Shown here one piece after another: positions 7,522 to 16,138 of a DNA stretch of 19,865 bases. The translations under genes and the position numbers were made by a program. The notes under the pieces were generated by a model. That model was given only the letters and a program-made list of their open reading frames with translations, had not been told where the DNA came from and searched no databases. How positions within the stretch are numbered: position 1 is the first letter of the stretch; each line of letters opens with the position of its first letter. Where the stretch lies: assembly GCA_003218735.1 (NCBI GenBank), contig QHOJ01000050.1, forward strand, positions 1-19,865, read 5' to 3'. Origin of the DNA: Verrucomicrobiota bacterium (GTDB lineage Bacteria > Verrucomicrobiota > Verrucomicrobiia > Chthoniobacterales > UBA10450).

Positions 7522-7545
7522 AATTGGTTAGCATGCTAACTAATT
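7522..7545. promoter_or_regulatory. 24-bp near-perfect palindromic operator before marR
   Basis: The 24 bases centred between 7533 and 7534 are complementary about the dyad at 11 of 12 positions; the inner 14 bases GTTAGCATGCTAAC are perfect. The core TTAGCATGCTAA differs by one base from the SlyA/RovA consensus TTAGCAAGCTAA known from the MarR family. It ends 9 bases before the marR start codon. A TTGACA hexamer at 7502-7507 could be a -35 element, but no good -10 is seen, so the site would cover the promoter or the region just downstream. Autoregulation of the efflux operon by the MarR protein is inference. Confidence 0.75.
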
Positions 7546-7554
7546 AGCTGCAGA

Positions 7555-8100
7555 ATGTCTGACTGGGAAACATTTGGTCCGTTGCTTCACGGAACCGCTC
7601 GCGCTTGGCGGCTGAAACTGGACGAGCGGCTCAGGCCGATGGGTTTAAGTCAGGCGAAGTGGCGGACGCTTTTGCATTTGTCTGTCGCTTCTGACGCGCT
7701 CACACAGGCGGAAATTGCAGCGCGGCTGGGTGTGGAAGAACCCAGCGTTGTAACGCTATTACACAGGCTGGAGCGAGAAGGTTGGGTCACACGACAGAAC
7801 TCGCCTCACGATCGGCGTTGCAACATGGTCCGCCTCGGCCGCCGCGCCCAGCGCATTATCGCTCCGATCAAAATCGCGGCAGACGAACTTCGACACGAAT
7901 TGCTTGCCGCTATTCCAGCGTCGGAACTGCGAACTTGCATCAAAGTGCTCACACGAATTTGTGAGAAAGCGGAAGGGAGCGATGAAGCACGAAGAATTGC
8001 TACGTCCTTCGTTCGTTTGCGTCACAACGGCCAGAACAGAGGGGAGCGTCCAACTGTAAATAAAAGGGCGCTCCGCGGCGCCACGAGAAGATCCAAATGA
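7555..8100 (+). CDS. MarR-family transcriptional regulator of the efflux operon
   Basis: This 181-residue protein is a winged-helix MarR/SlyA-type repressor, a family that binds DNA as a dimer and is released by small aromatic ligands. It has N-terminal dimerisation helices (1-35), a helix-turn-helix (50-71, TQAEIAARLGVEEPSVVTLL) and a wing with the family's DRR signature (SPHDRRCNMVRL, 83-95). A basic 30-residue tail (NKRALRGATRRSK) extends past the usual end. The ATG at 7555 follows the palindromic operator by 9 bases and has no strong ribosome site. Its stop overlaps the next gene as ATGA, so marR, adaptor and pump are one unit. The likely role is ligand-relieved repression of the pump genes; the ligand is unknown. 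Confidence 0.9.
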   Translation: MSDWETFGPLLHGTARAWRLKLDERLRPMGLSQAKWRTLLHLSVASDALTQAEIAARLGVEEPSVVTLLHRLEREGWVTRQNSPHDRRCNMVRLGRRAQRIIAPIKIAADELRHELLAAIPASELRTCIKVLTRICEKAEGSDEARRIATSFVRLRHNGQNRGERPTVNKRALRGATRRSK

Positions 8101-9242
8101 AGCGCAGGCGCGTCTTAAACCAAAGTATTCCCTGGTGGGCCTATTTTCTCTTCGTCCTGCTCGCCGCGTTTGTTTTGTATCGGATTTTTCAACACCGGCC
8201 CAGCGAGGCCAAAGCGGCCCAGCCGCCCGTGCGACCGGTTCTTGTCGCGAAAATCATCACAAAGGACGTGCCTCTTTATCTCGATGAAATCGGCAGTTGT
8301 GCGGCGTATGAGACCGTTCAGGTGCAGGCGCAGGTGAGCGGCCAAATCATCGCGCGCCATTTCCAGGATGGCTCCGACGCGAAGAAAGGCGATTTGCTTT
8401 TCACAATCGACCCACGCCCGTATCAAGCCACTCTCGACCAGGCGAAAGCACAGGCTGCACTAGACCAGGCGACGCTGAAGCGGCAAGAGGACCTGCGCGC
8501 GAGGAAGGTCATATCGCAGCAGGATTACGACACCGCTCAGGCGAACGCCCAGAAGTCCCAGGCGGCGGCGGAGGCTGCCCAGGTGAATCTGGATTATTGC
8601 TACATCAAATCCCCCATAAACGGACGCGTAGGTTTGCGCAATGTTGACGCTGGCAACTTGGTTGGCCCATCGACTCCGCCGCTCGTCACCATTCAAGGCC
8701 TCGACCCGATTTACACCGACTTTACTGTTTCTGAAACCGACCTGGCACTCGTACGACGTTATCTCGGCGGTCCCAATGTGAAAGTGGAGACGCGCTCCGC
8801 GGATGGCAGCATGCCTCCGCGTCTGGGCGATCTCTATTTTATTGACACCGCCGTTCAGCCAGGCGCGGGCACAGTGAAAGCGCGCGCCGTTACGCCCAAT
8901 CCCGACCATGCGCTTTGGCCATCGGAATTTGTGCGGGTGCGTTTCATTCTCGATGTATTCAAAAACGCCACACTAGTTCCGTCACAGGCTGTGCAAATCA
9001 GTCAGAATGGTCCGTTTGTCTTCGTGGTGAAACCGGACAACACGGTTGATTTGCGGCCCGTCAAGCCCGGTCAACGGCAGGATGGCGACATGACCGTGCT
9101 CCAAAGTGGCGTTCAACCCGGCGAGACCATCGTCGTTACAGGACAGCTTGCGCTCGCGCCCGGGACGAAGGTTGATCCGAAACCCTATAACTCACCCAAT
9201 GAACACGAGGGCGGCCAAGTAGCCGCCAAAGCTCCGATGTAA
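8097..9242 (+). CDS. RND efflux periplasmic adaptor (membrane fusion protein, MdtA/AcrA type)
   Basis: This 381-residue protein bridges an inner-membrane RND pump to an outer-membrane channel. It has an N-terminal membrane anchor (about 12-31) rather than a lipobox, the first lipoyl half (72-106, VQVQAQVSGQI then GDLLFTIDPRPYQ), a coiled-coil alpha hairpin (107-165, Ala/Gln-rich), the second lipoyl half (NLDYCYIKSPINGRVGLRNVDAGNLV), a beta-barrel and a membrane-proximal domain (VPSQAVQISQNGPFVFVV). Architecture and length fit the MdtA branch. The start overlaps the marR stop by 4 bp, and GAGAAG lies seven bases upstream. The pump gene follows after 14 bp. Substrate specificity cannot be read from the adaptor. 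Confidence 0.93.
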   Translation: MKRRRVLNQSIPWWAYFLFVLLAAFVLYRIFQHRPSEAKAAQPPVRPVLVAKIITKDVPLYLDEIGSCAAYETVQVQAQVSGQIIARHFQDGSDAKKGDLLFTIDPRPYQATLDQAKAQAALDQATLKRQEDLRARKVISQQDYDTAQANAQKSQAAAEAAQVNLDYCYIKSPINGRVGLRNVDAGNLVGPSTPPLVTIQGLDPIYTDFTVSETDLALVRRYLGGPNVKVETRSADGSMPPRLGDLYFIDTAVQPGAGTVKARAVTPNPDHALWPSEFVRVRFILDVFKNATLVPSQAVQISQNGPFVFVVKPDNTVDLRPVKPGQRQDGDMTVLQSGVQPGETIVVTGQLALAPGTKVDPKPYNSPNEHEGGQVAAKAPM

Positions 9243-9256
9243 ACTTGTTTTCAAAT

Positions 9257-12200
9257 ATGGCTCACGCAGATCAACACGATGGCGCTGGAAATCATGAAGA
9301 GGAATCGCCTCCCCATGCCGCGAAGGATCGACAGCAGCCTGTGAAATCAGCCACTGCGGATGTACGATCAAAAGCGACACCCGACGCCAAATTAATCCAG
9401 GTCAGTGGCTCAGGTCTATCGGGGCCGTTCATTCGCCGGCCAGTGATGACTGTGCTGTTGACCTTGTCGGTGATCGTCGCTGGTATCGCGACTTACGGCA
9501 AACTCGCAGTCAATGATCTGCCCGCGGTTGATTATCCGGTTATCCAGGTCACGTGCGCATATCCCGGTGCGAACCCGACGACTATGGCGAACAACATCGC
9601 CACGCCGCTCGAGAAACAATTCCTGCAAATTCCAGGGCTCGACATCATCACGAGCGCAAGCACGCAGGGGAATACGTCGTTCACGCTCCAGTTTGTTCTC
9701 AGCAAGAGTATCATTGACGCTGCCACAGACGTGCAGGCTGCGATCCAGCGCGCTACCGGGAAGTTGCCTCTCGATCTGCCCAGCCCGCCGACGTTCACAA
9801 AAACAAATCCGAACGATCAAGCGATTTATCTGGTCGGTCTGCTCTCCGATACGCTGACCGATGGCGATCTCTACAAGTATGCGTCCACGGCCGTGGCCCA
9901 ACGCATCGCGATTTTGCCTGGCGTATCACAGGTGAATATATACGGCGTTCAGGGCGCGATTCGAATCAAAGCCGATCCCGCTGGGCTCGCTTCGCGCGGG
10001 TTGACCATGGACGATCTCGCTAGCGCGATCAAAGCGGGGACAGTTTACTCTGGCGCCGGCCAATTCGATGGGGTGCACCGTACATTTGTTCTTCTGCCGA
10101 ACGGGCAAATCGATCAGGCGGACGGATATCGCAATCTTATTGTTGCGCGGAACAAAGATGGCTCGCCCGTTTATTTGCGCGACGTGGCCGAGGTTCGCCA
10201 AAGCGTCCAGGACGAGCGACTCTCCCGCACATTTTGGATGCGCGGCTTTAATCCGCCCGGCTCCGTCGTCGTGCTGGCCGTCTCGCGCCAGGCGGGCGCA
10301 AACGCGGTTGAGGTTGCGAACTCGGTCAAGGCGCTCTTTCCCGAGATCCGCGCGAGTCTTCCAGGGTCGATCACACTCGTCCCAGTATTCGATCGGTCTC
10401 AGAGCATCGTCGATTCCGTTCACGATGTGCAATTCACGCTCATCATCGCCTTCATCCTGGTCGTGCTCGTGATTTACATCTTCCTTGGGCGCGCCACCGA
10501 TACGCTCATTCCCGCGGTCGCGCTTCCCTTGTCTTTGCTGCTTACGGTCGCGGTCATGTACACACTCAATTATTCCATCAACAATTTGACCTTGATGGCG
10601 TTGACATTGGCAATCGGATTCCTCGTCGATGACGCCATTGTGTTTCTGGAAAACGTCGTGCGTCGCGCCGAGCATGGTGAATCGATTTTGAAAGCCGCTT
10701 TTAACAGCGCTGGCGAGATTTCCGTCACCATCATGTCGATGACGCTATCGCTGGCTGCGGTTTTTATTCCTCTGGTGTTTTTGCCCGGTTTGCTTGGTCG
10801 TATCTTCCGCGAATTTTCGGTTACGATTATCGTCGCCATTCTCGCTTCGGGACTTATTTCGTTAACACTGACTCCGCTGATGTGTGCGCGCATTCTGGGC
10901 GAACGCAAAGCCGGACATAAGCGCGCACGCATGGAAAAATGGACCAGTGATTTCATCCAACGCGTGATCGCGGCGTATGGCAGGGCCCTGGACAAATTTC
11001 TCGATCGCGCCTGGCTGGCCGTTCCGATTCTCCTCGGATGCATTCTCGGGCTCTGGTTTTTCTTCACCCATTTGCCCTTCACATTGCTGCCGCCGGGCGA
11101 CAGCGGTTTCATAAGGGGTGTTTTCATCGCGCAGGAAGGTTCTTCGCCCGCGCAGATGCATGCCTATCAGCAACAGGTCAATCAAAAGCTGAAGGACGAT
11201 CCAAACATCGGCCAATTTTTCACGCTCGCCGGCTTCGCTGCTCGGACTTCATCCTCGCAAGGCCTCATTTTTTGTTTTCTCAAACCGAGAAGTCAACGAC
11301 TGCCAATTGAGCAGTGCATCCCGCAATTACAGAAATCGATCAGCTCCATTCCGGGTATCGCTGCCATTTTGCAGCCGAACCCGGTGCTGCAGATCAATGT
11401 CGGCGCTACCAGTCAGACGCAGGGGCAATACGCATATACGCTCAGCGGCATTGTACCAGATGAAGTTTACGCCGCGGCCGATCAGTTGATGGCGAAGCTG
11501 CGAACTTTCAAAGGCTTCGCTTCCGTTCGCTCCGATTATTACAACAGCACACCGAATCTTACCGTCGATATCGATCGTGAGCGCGCTGCTACGTATGGCG
11601 TTTCTACTTCTGCAGTGCAGAGTTTGTTGCGCACGGCCTACTCGCAGAATTACGTCTATTTGATCAAACAGCCCGAGGACCAATATCAGGTGATTCTCGA
11701 GGTGAAAGACAATGAACGGGCCCAGCCGGCCGATCTCAATAATCTTTATGTACGCAGTAACACCGGTGGCAGTTTCAGTGCGAGCGGCGCGGCAATCACG
11801 ACCACTACTGGTACTGCCGCCAACCTTGTGCCGCTGCGCGCGGTAACATCGACCAAGCAGATCGTTGGCCCGCAAGCGGTCAATCACTTCAATCAATTCA
11901 CAAGCGTCACCATTAACTTCAACCTTCTGCCGAACGTTGCGATCGGTGATGCCACGAAATTCATCGAAGACAGCTTCGCGCAAGTGCATCAGCAAATCCC
12001 GAGTGTGCAAGCCACCTTCCAAGGAGAAGCGCTCGTTTTTCGCCAATTATTTAAGTCGCTGCCGATACTGCTCATCGCCGCGATTTTCGTTATGTATGTG
12101 ATTCTGGGAATTCTCTACGAGAGCTACGTCCATCCGGTCACAGTGCTTTTCCCCGCGATCGTGCCGGCAGTCGTGGGCGGTTTATTCACCCTCTGGGCTT

Positions 12201-12658
12201 TTGGATCAAGCTTGTCTCTTTACAGCGTTATTGGTTTGTTTCTTCTGCTCGGCATCGTGAAAAAGAACGGAATCCTTGTGGTCGATTTTGCGCTGAAACG
12301 AATCGATGAGGGGTTAAGTCTGCGAGAGGCAATTCACGAAGCCAGTCTGGAGCGCTTTCGGCCCATCATGATGACCACTCTCGCCGCTCTCATGGGCGCT
12401 GTGCCGCTTGCCCTGGGGTTCGGTCACGACGCCTCGGCGCGCCGTCCCCTCGGTCTTGTCATTGTCGGCGGCCTGATTTTCTCACAAATGATCACGCTTT
12501 TTGTGACGCCGGTCATTTATCTCTGGCTCGAATGGTTCCAGGAGCATGTCCTCGACAGAGTGCCATTTCTGCGCAGCGCGCACATGCATCACGAAGGTGA
12601 GCCCTCCCCAAGCGGCGAAGGTGAAGTGCGCGAGCCGATGCCGGCAGGGTTGGCTTGA
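9257..12658 (+). CDS. RND multidrug efflux permease (HAE-1, MdtB/MdtC-like)
   Basis: This 1133-residue inner-membrane proton antiporter exports compounds from periplasm or membrane. TM1 begins FIRRPVMTVLLTL (about 58-80). The proton-relay pair in TM4 is intact in GFLVDDAIVFLENV (D458, D459), and the TM10 lysine is in GIVKKNGILVVDFA (K1003), closest to MdtB/C. PGANPTTM and the porter/docking repeats are present in both halves. An extra soluble N-terminus of about 50 residues, rich in His, Glu and Asp, precedes TM1, and the C-terminus carries HMHHEGEPSPSGEGE. I chose ATG at 9257; TTG at 9245 would add four residues. It follows the adaptor closely. No TolC-like gene is present, so the outer channel must be encoded elsewhere. 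Confidence 0.95.
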   Translation: MAHADQHDGAGNHEEESPPHAAKDRQQPVKSATADVRSKATPDAKLIQVSGSGLSGPFIRRPVMTVLLTLSVIVAGIATYGKLAVNDLPAVDYPVIQVTCAYPGANPTTMANNIATPLEKQFLQIPGLDIITSASTQGNTSFTLQFVLSKSIIDAATDVQAAIQRATGKLPLDLPSPPTFTKTNPNDQAIYLVGLLSDTLTDGDLYKYASTAVAQRIAILPGVSQVNIYGVQGAIRIKADPAGLASRGLTMDDLASAIKAGTVYSGAGQFDGVHRTFVLLPNGQIDQADGYRNLIVARNKDGSPVYLRDVAEVRQSVQDERLSRTFWMRGFNPPGSVVVLAVSRQAGANAVEVANSVKALFPEIRASLPGSITLVPVFDRSQSIVDSVHDVQFTLIIAFILVVLVIYIFLGRATDTLIPAVALPLSLLLTVAVMYTLNYSINNLTLMALTLAIGFLVDDAIVFLENVVRRAEHGESILKAAFNSAGEISVTIMSMTLSLAAVFIPLVFLPGLLGRIFREFSVTIIVAILASGLISLTLTPLMCARILGERKAGHKRARMEKWTSDFIQRVIAAYGRALDKFLDRAWLAVPILLGCILGLWFFFTHLPFTLLPPGDSGFIRGVFIAQEGSSPAQMHAYQQQVNQKLKDDPNIGQFFTLAGFAARTSSSQGLIFCFLKPRSQRLPIEQCIPQLQKSISSIPGIAAILQPNPVLQINVGATSQTQGQYAYTLSGIVPDEVYAAADQLMAKLRTFKGFASVRSDYYNSTPNLTVDIDRERAATYGVSTSAVQSLLRTAYSQNYVYLIKQPEDQYQVILEVKDNERAQPADLNNLYVRSNTGGSFSASGAAITTTTGTAANLVPLRAVTSTKQIVGPQAVNHFNQFTSVTINFNLLPNVAIGDATKFIEDSFAQVHQQIPSVQATFQGEALVFRQLFKSLPILLIAAIFVMYVILGILYESYVHPVTVLFPAIVPAVVGGLFTLWAFGSSLSLYSVIGLFLLLGIVKKNGILVVDFALKRIDEGLSLREAIHEASLERFRPIMMTTLAALMGAVPLALGFGHDASARRPLGLVIVGGLIFSQMITLFVTPVIYLWLEWFQEHVLDRVPFLRSAHMHHEGEPSPSGEGEVREPMPAGLA

Positions 12659-12680
12659 CTGTGGAAGATTGTAGATCGAC

Positions 12681-13691
12681 ATGCGCGCCATGGTTCTCGA
12701 GAAACCGAGGCAACCGCTCGTGCAGCGCGATGTACCGAAGCCGAACCCCGAGGCGGGACAATTGCTCGTGCGCGTGGCCACGTGCGCGGTTTGCCGGACC
12801 GATCTTCACGTTGTCGATGGCGAATTACCGGACCCAAAGTTGCCACTGATCTTGGGCCACCAGATCGCCGGACGCATCGAAGAGATCGGTGGAGGTGTCA
12901 AAGGATTTTCCGTCGGCGACCGAGTCGGCATTCCGTGGCTCGGCTGGACTGACGGTGACTGCGTTTATTGTCGATCTAACCGCGAAAATCTTTGCAATCG
13001 CGCAAGGTTTACCGGCTACACGATCGACGGTGGTTACGCGGAGTTCGCGGTCGCTGATGCGCGGTTTTGTTTTCGATTGCCTGAGCAGTATAACGACGTC
13101 GATGTTGCGCCGCTTTTGTGCGCGGGAATGCTTGGCTATCGTTCGTATCGAAAGACCGGTGACGCGCGCCGGCTTGGCATTTACGGCTTTGGCAATGCAG
13201 CGCATTTGATCGCACAGATTGCGATTTATCATGGCCGCGAAATCTTTGCGTTCACTCGACCGGGCGACAAAGCCGGTCAGGAATCAGCAAGAAAATTAGG
13301 TACGGCGTGGGCCGGTGGTTCCGACGAAATACCGCCGAAAAAACTTGATGCCGCAATCATCTTTGCACCGGTCGGAGCACTTGTGCCCGCCGCACTGCGC
13401 GCTCTGGCTAAAGGTGGCAGTGTCGTCTGCGGCGGAATTCACATGAGCGATATCCCTTCTTTTCCCTATGCCGATCTTTGGGGCGAACGTGCGATTTGCT
13501 CCGTCGCGAATTTGACTCGGCGCGACGGCGAAGAATTTCTTGAGATCGCGCCGCGCATCCCAGTTCGAACCAAGACCGAAACGTTCTCGCTTGAAGAAGC
13601 AAATATCGCGCTGGAAAAATTTCGCTCTGGTGAGCTCAGTGGGACCGCGGTTCTTCTGATCTCTGACCACCCTGGCGCCCGGTACCGCTAA
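12681..13691 (+). CDS. Zinc-type alcohol dehydrogenase family protein (MDR superfamily, CAD2-like)
   Basis: This 336-residue medium-chain dehydrogenase likely oxidises alcohols or reduces aldehydes with NAD(P)H in the cytoplasm. Catalytic-zinc ligands are C38 (CRTDLH), H60 and C147 (LLCAG); the residue after H60 is Gln rather than the usual Glu. The nucleotide fold shows GIYGFGNAAHL (166-175). The structural-zinc loop reads GWTDGDCVYCRSNRENLC, with cysteines at 94, 97 and 105 but Asp at 91 where relatives usually have the first cysteine, so that site has only three cysteines. The gene starts 22 bp after the RND pump on the same strand and may share its operon. Its tail is convergent with the pilT pair. 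The substrate is unknown. Confidence 0.88.
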   Translation: MRAMVLEKPRQPLVQRDVPKPNPEAGQLLVRVATCAVCRTDLHVVDGELPDPKLPLILGHQIAGRIEEIGGGVKGFSVGDRVGIPWLGWTDGDCVYCRSNRENLCNRARFTGYTIDGGYAEFAVADARFCFRLPEQYNDVDVAPLLCAGMLGYRSYRKTGDARRLGIYGFGNAAHLIAQIAIYHGREIFAFTRPGDKAGQESARKLGTAWAGGSDEIPPKKLDAAIIFAPVGALVPAALRALAKGGSVVCGGIHMSDIPSFPYADLWGERAICSVANLTRRDGEEFLEIAPRIPVRTKTETFSLEEANIALEKFRSGELSGTAVLLISDHPGARYR

Positions 13692-13718
13692 ACATCGGCC
13701 GCTGGTCGCTATTTAACT

Positions 13719-14879
13719 TCATCTGGCAACGGCGCGAGCGCTAAGGGGTTTCACAAAATTACCGGGCAGCCGTTTCTCATCATCCGGAACTGCGCCGGCG
13801 GCATTGCCAAGGGCTTCTTCCTCCGCCGAGAGAAATGGTTTGAACCGATTTTTATCGATCGCTTTCATGAACGCTTCATGTGAAGAAACTATGCCTTTTT
13901 CGAGCAACGCCCAGATGGTGTCGTCCATAAATTGCATCCCTTGCGCCTTGCCGGAAACGATCACGTCCTGAAGTTTTTGGGTGGCGCCTTCGCGAATGAT
14001 TGCAGCGACGGCAGCATTCGCCACCAGAATTTCGTTTACTGCGATTCGGCCAGGCCGGTCCACTCTTTTTAAGAGCAATTGCGCAACAACGCCGCGAAGT
14101 GAGTTCGCAAGCATGGCCCGCGCCTGCGATTGCCGGTCGGCTGGGAAAACGTCCACCATACGGTCGACCGTTTTGCGAGCGTTGTTCGTGTGCAGCGTCC
14201 CGAACACGAGAAGGCCGGTCTCGGCCGCAGTGAGCGCGAGGGAGACTGTTTCGAGATCGCGCATTTCCCCCACCAGCACAATATCGGTGTCCTGGCGCAG
14301 TGCCGCCTTTAGCCCAGCGGCAAACGAAGTCGAATTCCCAGGCACTTCCCGCTGCGTAATCGTGCTTCGCTTATTGTCGTGCACGAATTCGATCGGTTCT
14401 TCGATTGTCACGACGTGCTTGGAAAAGTTTTGATTGATATAGTCAACGAGTGCGGCTTGCGTCGTCGTTTTGCCGGAACCGGTTGGGCCGGTAACAAGGA
14501 CAAGGCCGCCGCGCAGGTTGGCAAATTCCTTTACGACCACAGGAATCCCCAACTCCTCGAGTGTAGCAATCTTGGTGGGAATCAGACGAAAAGCCGCGCC
14601 GTAACCGTTCGACTGCTTGAAATAATTACAGCGAAAGCGAGACGCCTCGTCCATCTCGTAAGCGAAATCGAGATCCCCCCGTTGCTCGAAAATTTCCCAG
14701 TTGTGCGGACCACAAACTTCGCTCAGCATCTGCACGGCTTCCTCGCGTTTCACCGGTTCCGCGCGGATGGGCATGATATCGCCATGCATTCGCATTTTCG
14801 GCGGTTCTCCTTCGCCAATGTGCAGATCGGATCCGCCGTGCTTGACAATCACACTTAGAAATCGATCGAGATAAGCCAT
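13719..14879 (-). CDS. PilT-type type IV pilus retraction ATPase (downstream copy)
   Basis: This 386-residue secretion ATPase belongs to the PilT/PilU group, hexameric motors that depolymerise type IV pili for twitching motility. The N-terminal PAS-like domain has GSDLHIGEGEPPKMRMHG (16-33). The motor domain has Walker A GPTGSGKT (131-138), an Asp box reading TIEEPIEF (the usual EDP is EEP here), Walker B DIVLVGEMRD (199-208) and a His box TLHTNNA (228-234). The PilT-type C-terminal region reads IIREGATQKLQDVIVSGKAQGMQFMDD. A tail of about 45 residues follows. ATG at 14879 has no strong ribosome site. It is the second gene of a tandem pair, 21 bp behind the other copy. Whether it acts as PilT or an accessory PilU is open. 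Confidence 0.92.
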   Translation of the reverse strand: MAYLDRFLSVIVKHGGSDLHIGEGEPPKMRMHGDIMPIRAEPVKREEAVQMLSEVCGPHNWEIFEQRGDLDFAYEMDEASRFRCNYFKQSNGYGAAFRLIPTKIATLEELGIPVVVKEFANLRGGLVLVTGPTGSGKTTTQAALVDYINQNFSKHVVTIEEPIEFVHDNKRSTITQREVPGNSTSFAAGLKAALRQDTDIVLVGEMRDLETVSLALTAAETGLLVFGTLHTNNARKTVDRMVDVFPADRQSQARAMLANSLRGVVAQLLLKRVDRPGRIAVNEILVANAAVAAIIREGATQKLQDVIVSGKAQGMQFMDDTIWALLEKGIVSSHEAFMKAIDKNRFKPFLSAEEEALGNAAGAVPDDEKRLPGNFVKPLSARAVAR

Positions 14880-14900
14880 CTAAAAGCCAGGTGTCAAAGG

Positions 14901-16004
14901 TCAGATTTTGAGATGCCGGCGCATCGTCTGTTTTTGATCAGCGCGCGCGTAGGTTTCTTCCGCGCTGATCAGGCCGCGGTCATAAAGATCGGTCAGCGTA
15001 TCGTCCATCAGGCGCATCCCTTGTTTCTTACCGGTCTGAATAATGCCGGGCAACATGTATGTTTTTGCTTCGCGAATAACGTTGGCCACAGCCGGCGTAT
15101 TAGTAAGAATTTCCAGTGCAAGCACGCGGCCTGTGCCATCCTTTTTCGGGATAAGCTGGTGACTGATGACCCCGCGCAAGGATTCGCTCACCATGACCCG
15201 GATTTGTTCCTGTTGATCGGACGGAAAGACATCGAGTAATCGATCGAGCGTACGCGACGCATTACTGGTGTGCAGCGTCGCCAAGACAAGGTGCCCGGTT
15301 TCGGATGCGGTGATGGCGAGTGAAATCGTTTCCAAGTCACGCATCTCGCCAACCATGATCACGTCAGGATCTTCCCGGAGTGAAGCGCGCAGCGCACTAG
15401 CGAAAGAGTCGGTGTGCGTGAAGACCTCGCGTTGCGACACGTGGCAGTTTTTCGACGTGATAATGTACTCGATCGGATCCTCCAGGGTGATGATGTGATC
15501 GCGCCGCTCTGTATTTATTTGCTCGATCATCGCCGCAAGCGTCGTCGACTTACCGGTGCCGACCGAACCTGTGGCCAGGATTAGGCCGTTCTGATAGCGG
15601 GTGAGTAACTTGAGATGCTCCGGCAACCCCAGTTCGTCCATCGTTCGCACGTTTGCGTTAATCACGCGGAAGACAATTTCGACCCCGAGCCGCTGCCGGA
15701 CCACGCTCGTGCGATAGCGGGCGAACTCGTTTGCATACGCAAAATCGGAATCACCGCGCGTGTTAAGCTCCTCTTTATACACATCAGGAACAAAACTTTC
15801 GGCCAGGGCCGCGGTTTGCTCGCCGGTTAGTGGCGGTGCGTCGGGCCAGATCGGCTCCAATGTTCCATGCAAACGCCAGATGGGCTGCGCATTCACAGCC
15901 AGATGGACGTCGGAGGCGCCGGCCTTTTGCCCGATCTCGAGATATTCATCCACGTGTTCCAGGGGATGCGATTTGACTGGAATGTCCGGAGCTTTTGCAA
16001 TCAT
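14901..16004 (-). CDS. PilT-type type IV pilus ATPase (upstream copy, variant Walker A)
   Basis: This 367-residue PilT/PilU-family ATPase lies directly before a second, diverged copy in the same direction. The N-domain has ASDVHLAVNAQPIWRLHG (30-47). Walker A reads GSVGTGKS (146-153) where the family usually has GPTGSGKS; the GxxGxGKS residues needed for phosphate binding are kept. The Asp box TLEDPIEY (173-180), Walker B DVIMVGEMRD (214-223) and His box TLHTSNAS (243-250) are intact. The C-terminus has VIREAKTYMLPGIIQTGKKQGMRLMDD. The start is ATG 16004. The 134-bp gap upstream should hold its promoter, but I see no clear one. No pilin or assembly genes are nearby, so the pilus is inferred from the motors alone. 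Confidence 0.9.
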   Translation of the reverse strand: MIAKAPDIPVKSHPLEHVDEYLEIGQKAGASDVHLAVNAQPIWRLHGTLEPIWPDAPPLTGEQTAALAESFVPDVYKEELNTRGDSDFAYANEFARYRTSVVRQRLGVEIVFRVINANVRTMDELGLPEHLKLLTRYQNGLILATGSVGTGKSTTLAAMIEQINTERRDHIITLEDPIEYIITSKNCHVSQREVFTHTDSFASALRASLREDPDVIMVGEMRDLETISLAITASETGHLVLATLHTSNASRTLDRLLDVFPSDQQEQIRVMVSESLRGVISHQLIPKKDGTGRVLALEILTNTPAVANVIREAKTYMLPGIIQTGKKQGMRLMDDTLTDLYDRGLISAEETYARADQKQTMRRHLKI

Positions 16005-16138
16005 TGCGCGTTGTCGAGATGATTATGCGAAGGGACGCGGGCGTAAATCCTAAAACAAATTATTAGAAGCAGTTTCAGAGTCCGATTCTCAATGCAGGGT
16101 GGCGAGGACTGGGTTGAATCGCGCTGGCAATGTTACGT

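Noticed and set aside
7502..7530. Sigma-70 promoter with TTGACA -35 for marR
   Set aside because: The -35 is perfect, but the hexamers at 16-18 bp spacing are poor -10 matches, so I did not list it as a separate feature.
9926..10675. Long 249-codon minus-strand frame opposite the RND permease
   Set aside because: It is antisense to a clearly conserved gene, and its composition (charged, without domain character) fits a shadow of GC-rich coding DNA.
13692..13718. Bidirectional terminator in the convergent gap between the dehydrogenase and pilT
   Set aside because: The 27-bp gap shows no stem with flanking T-runs.
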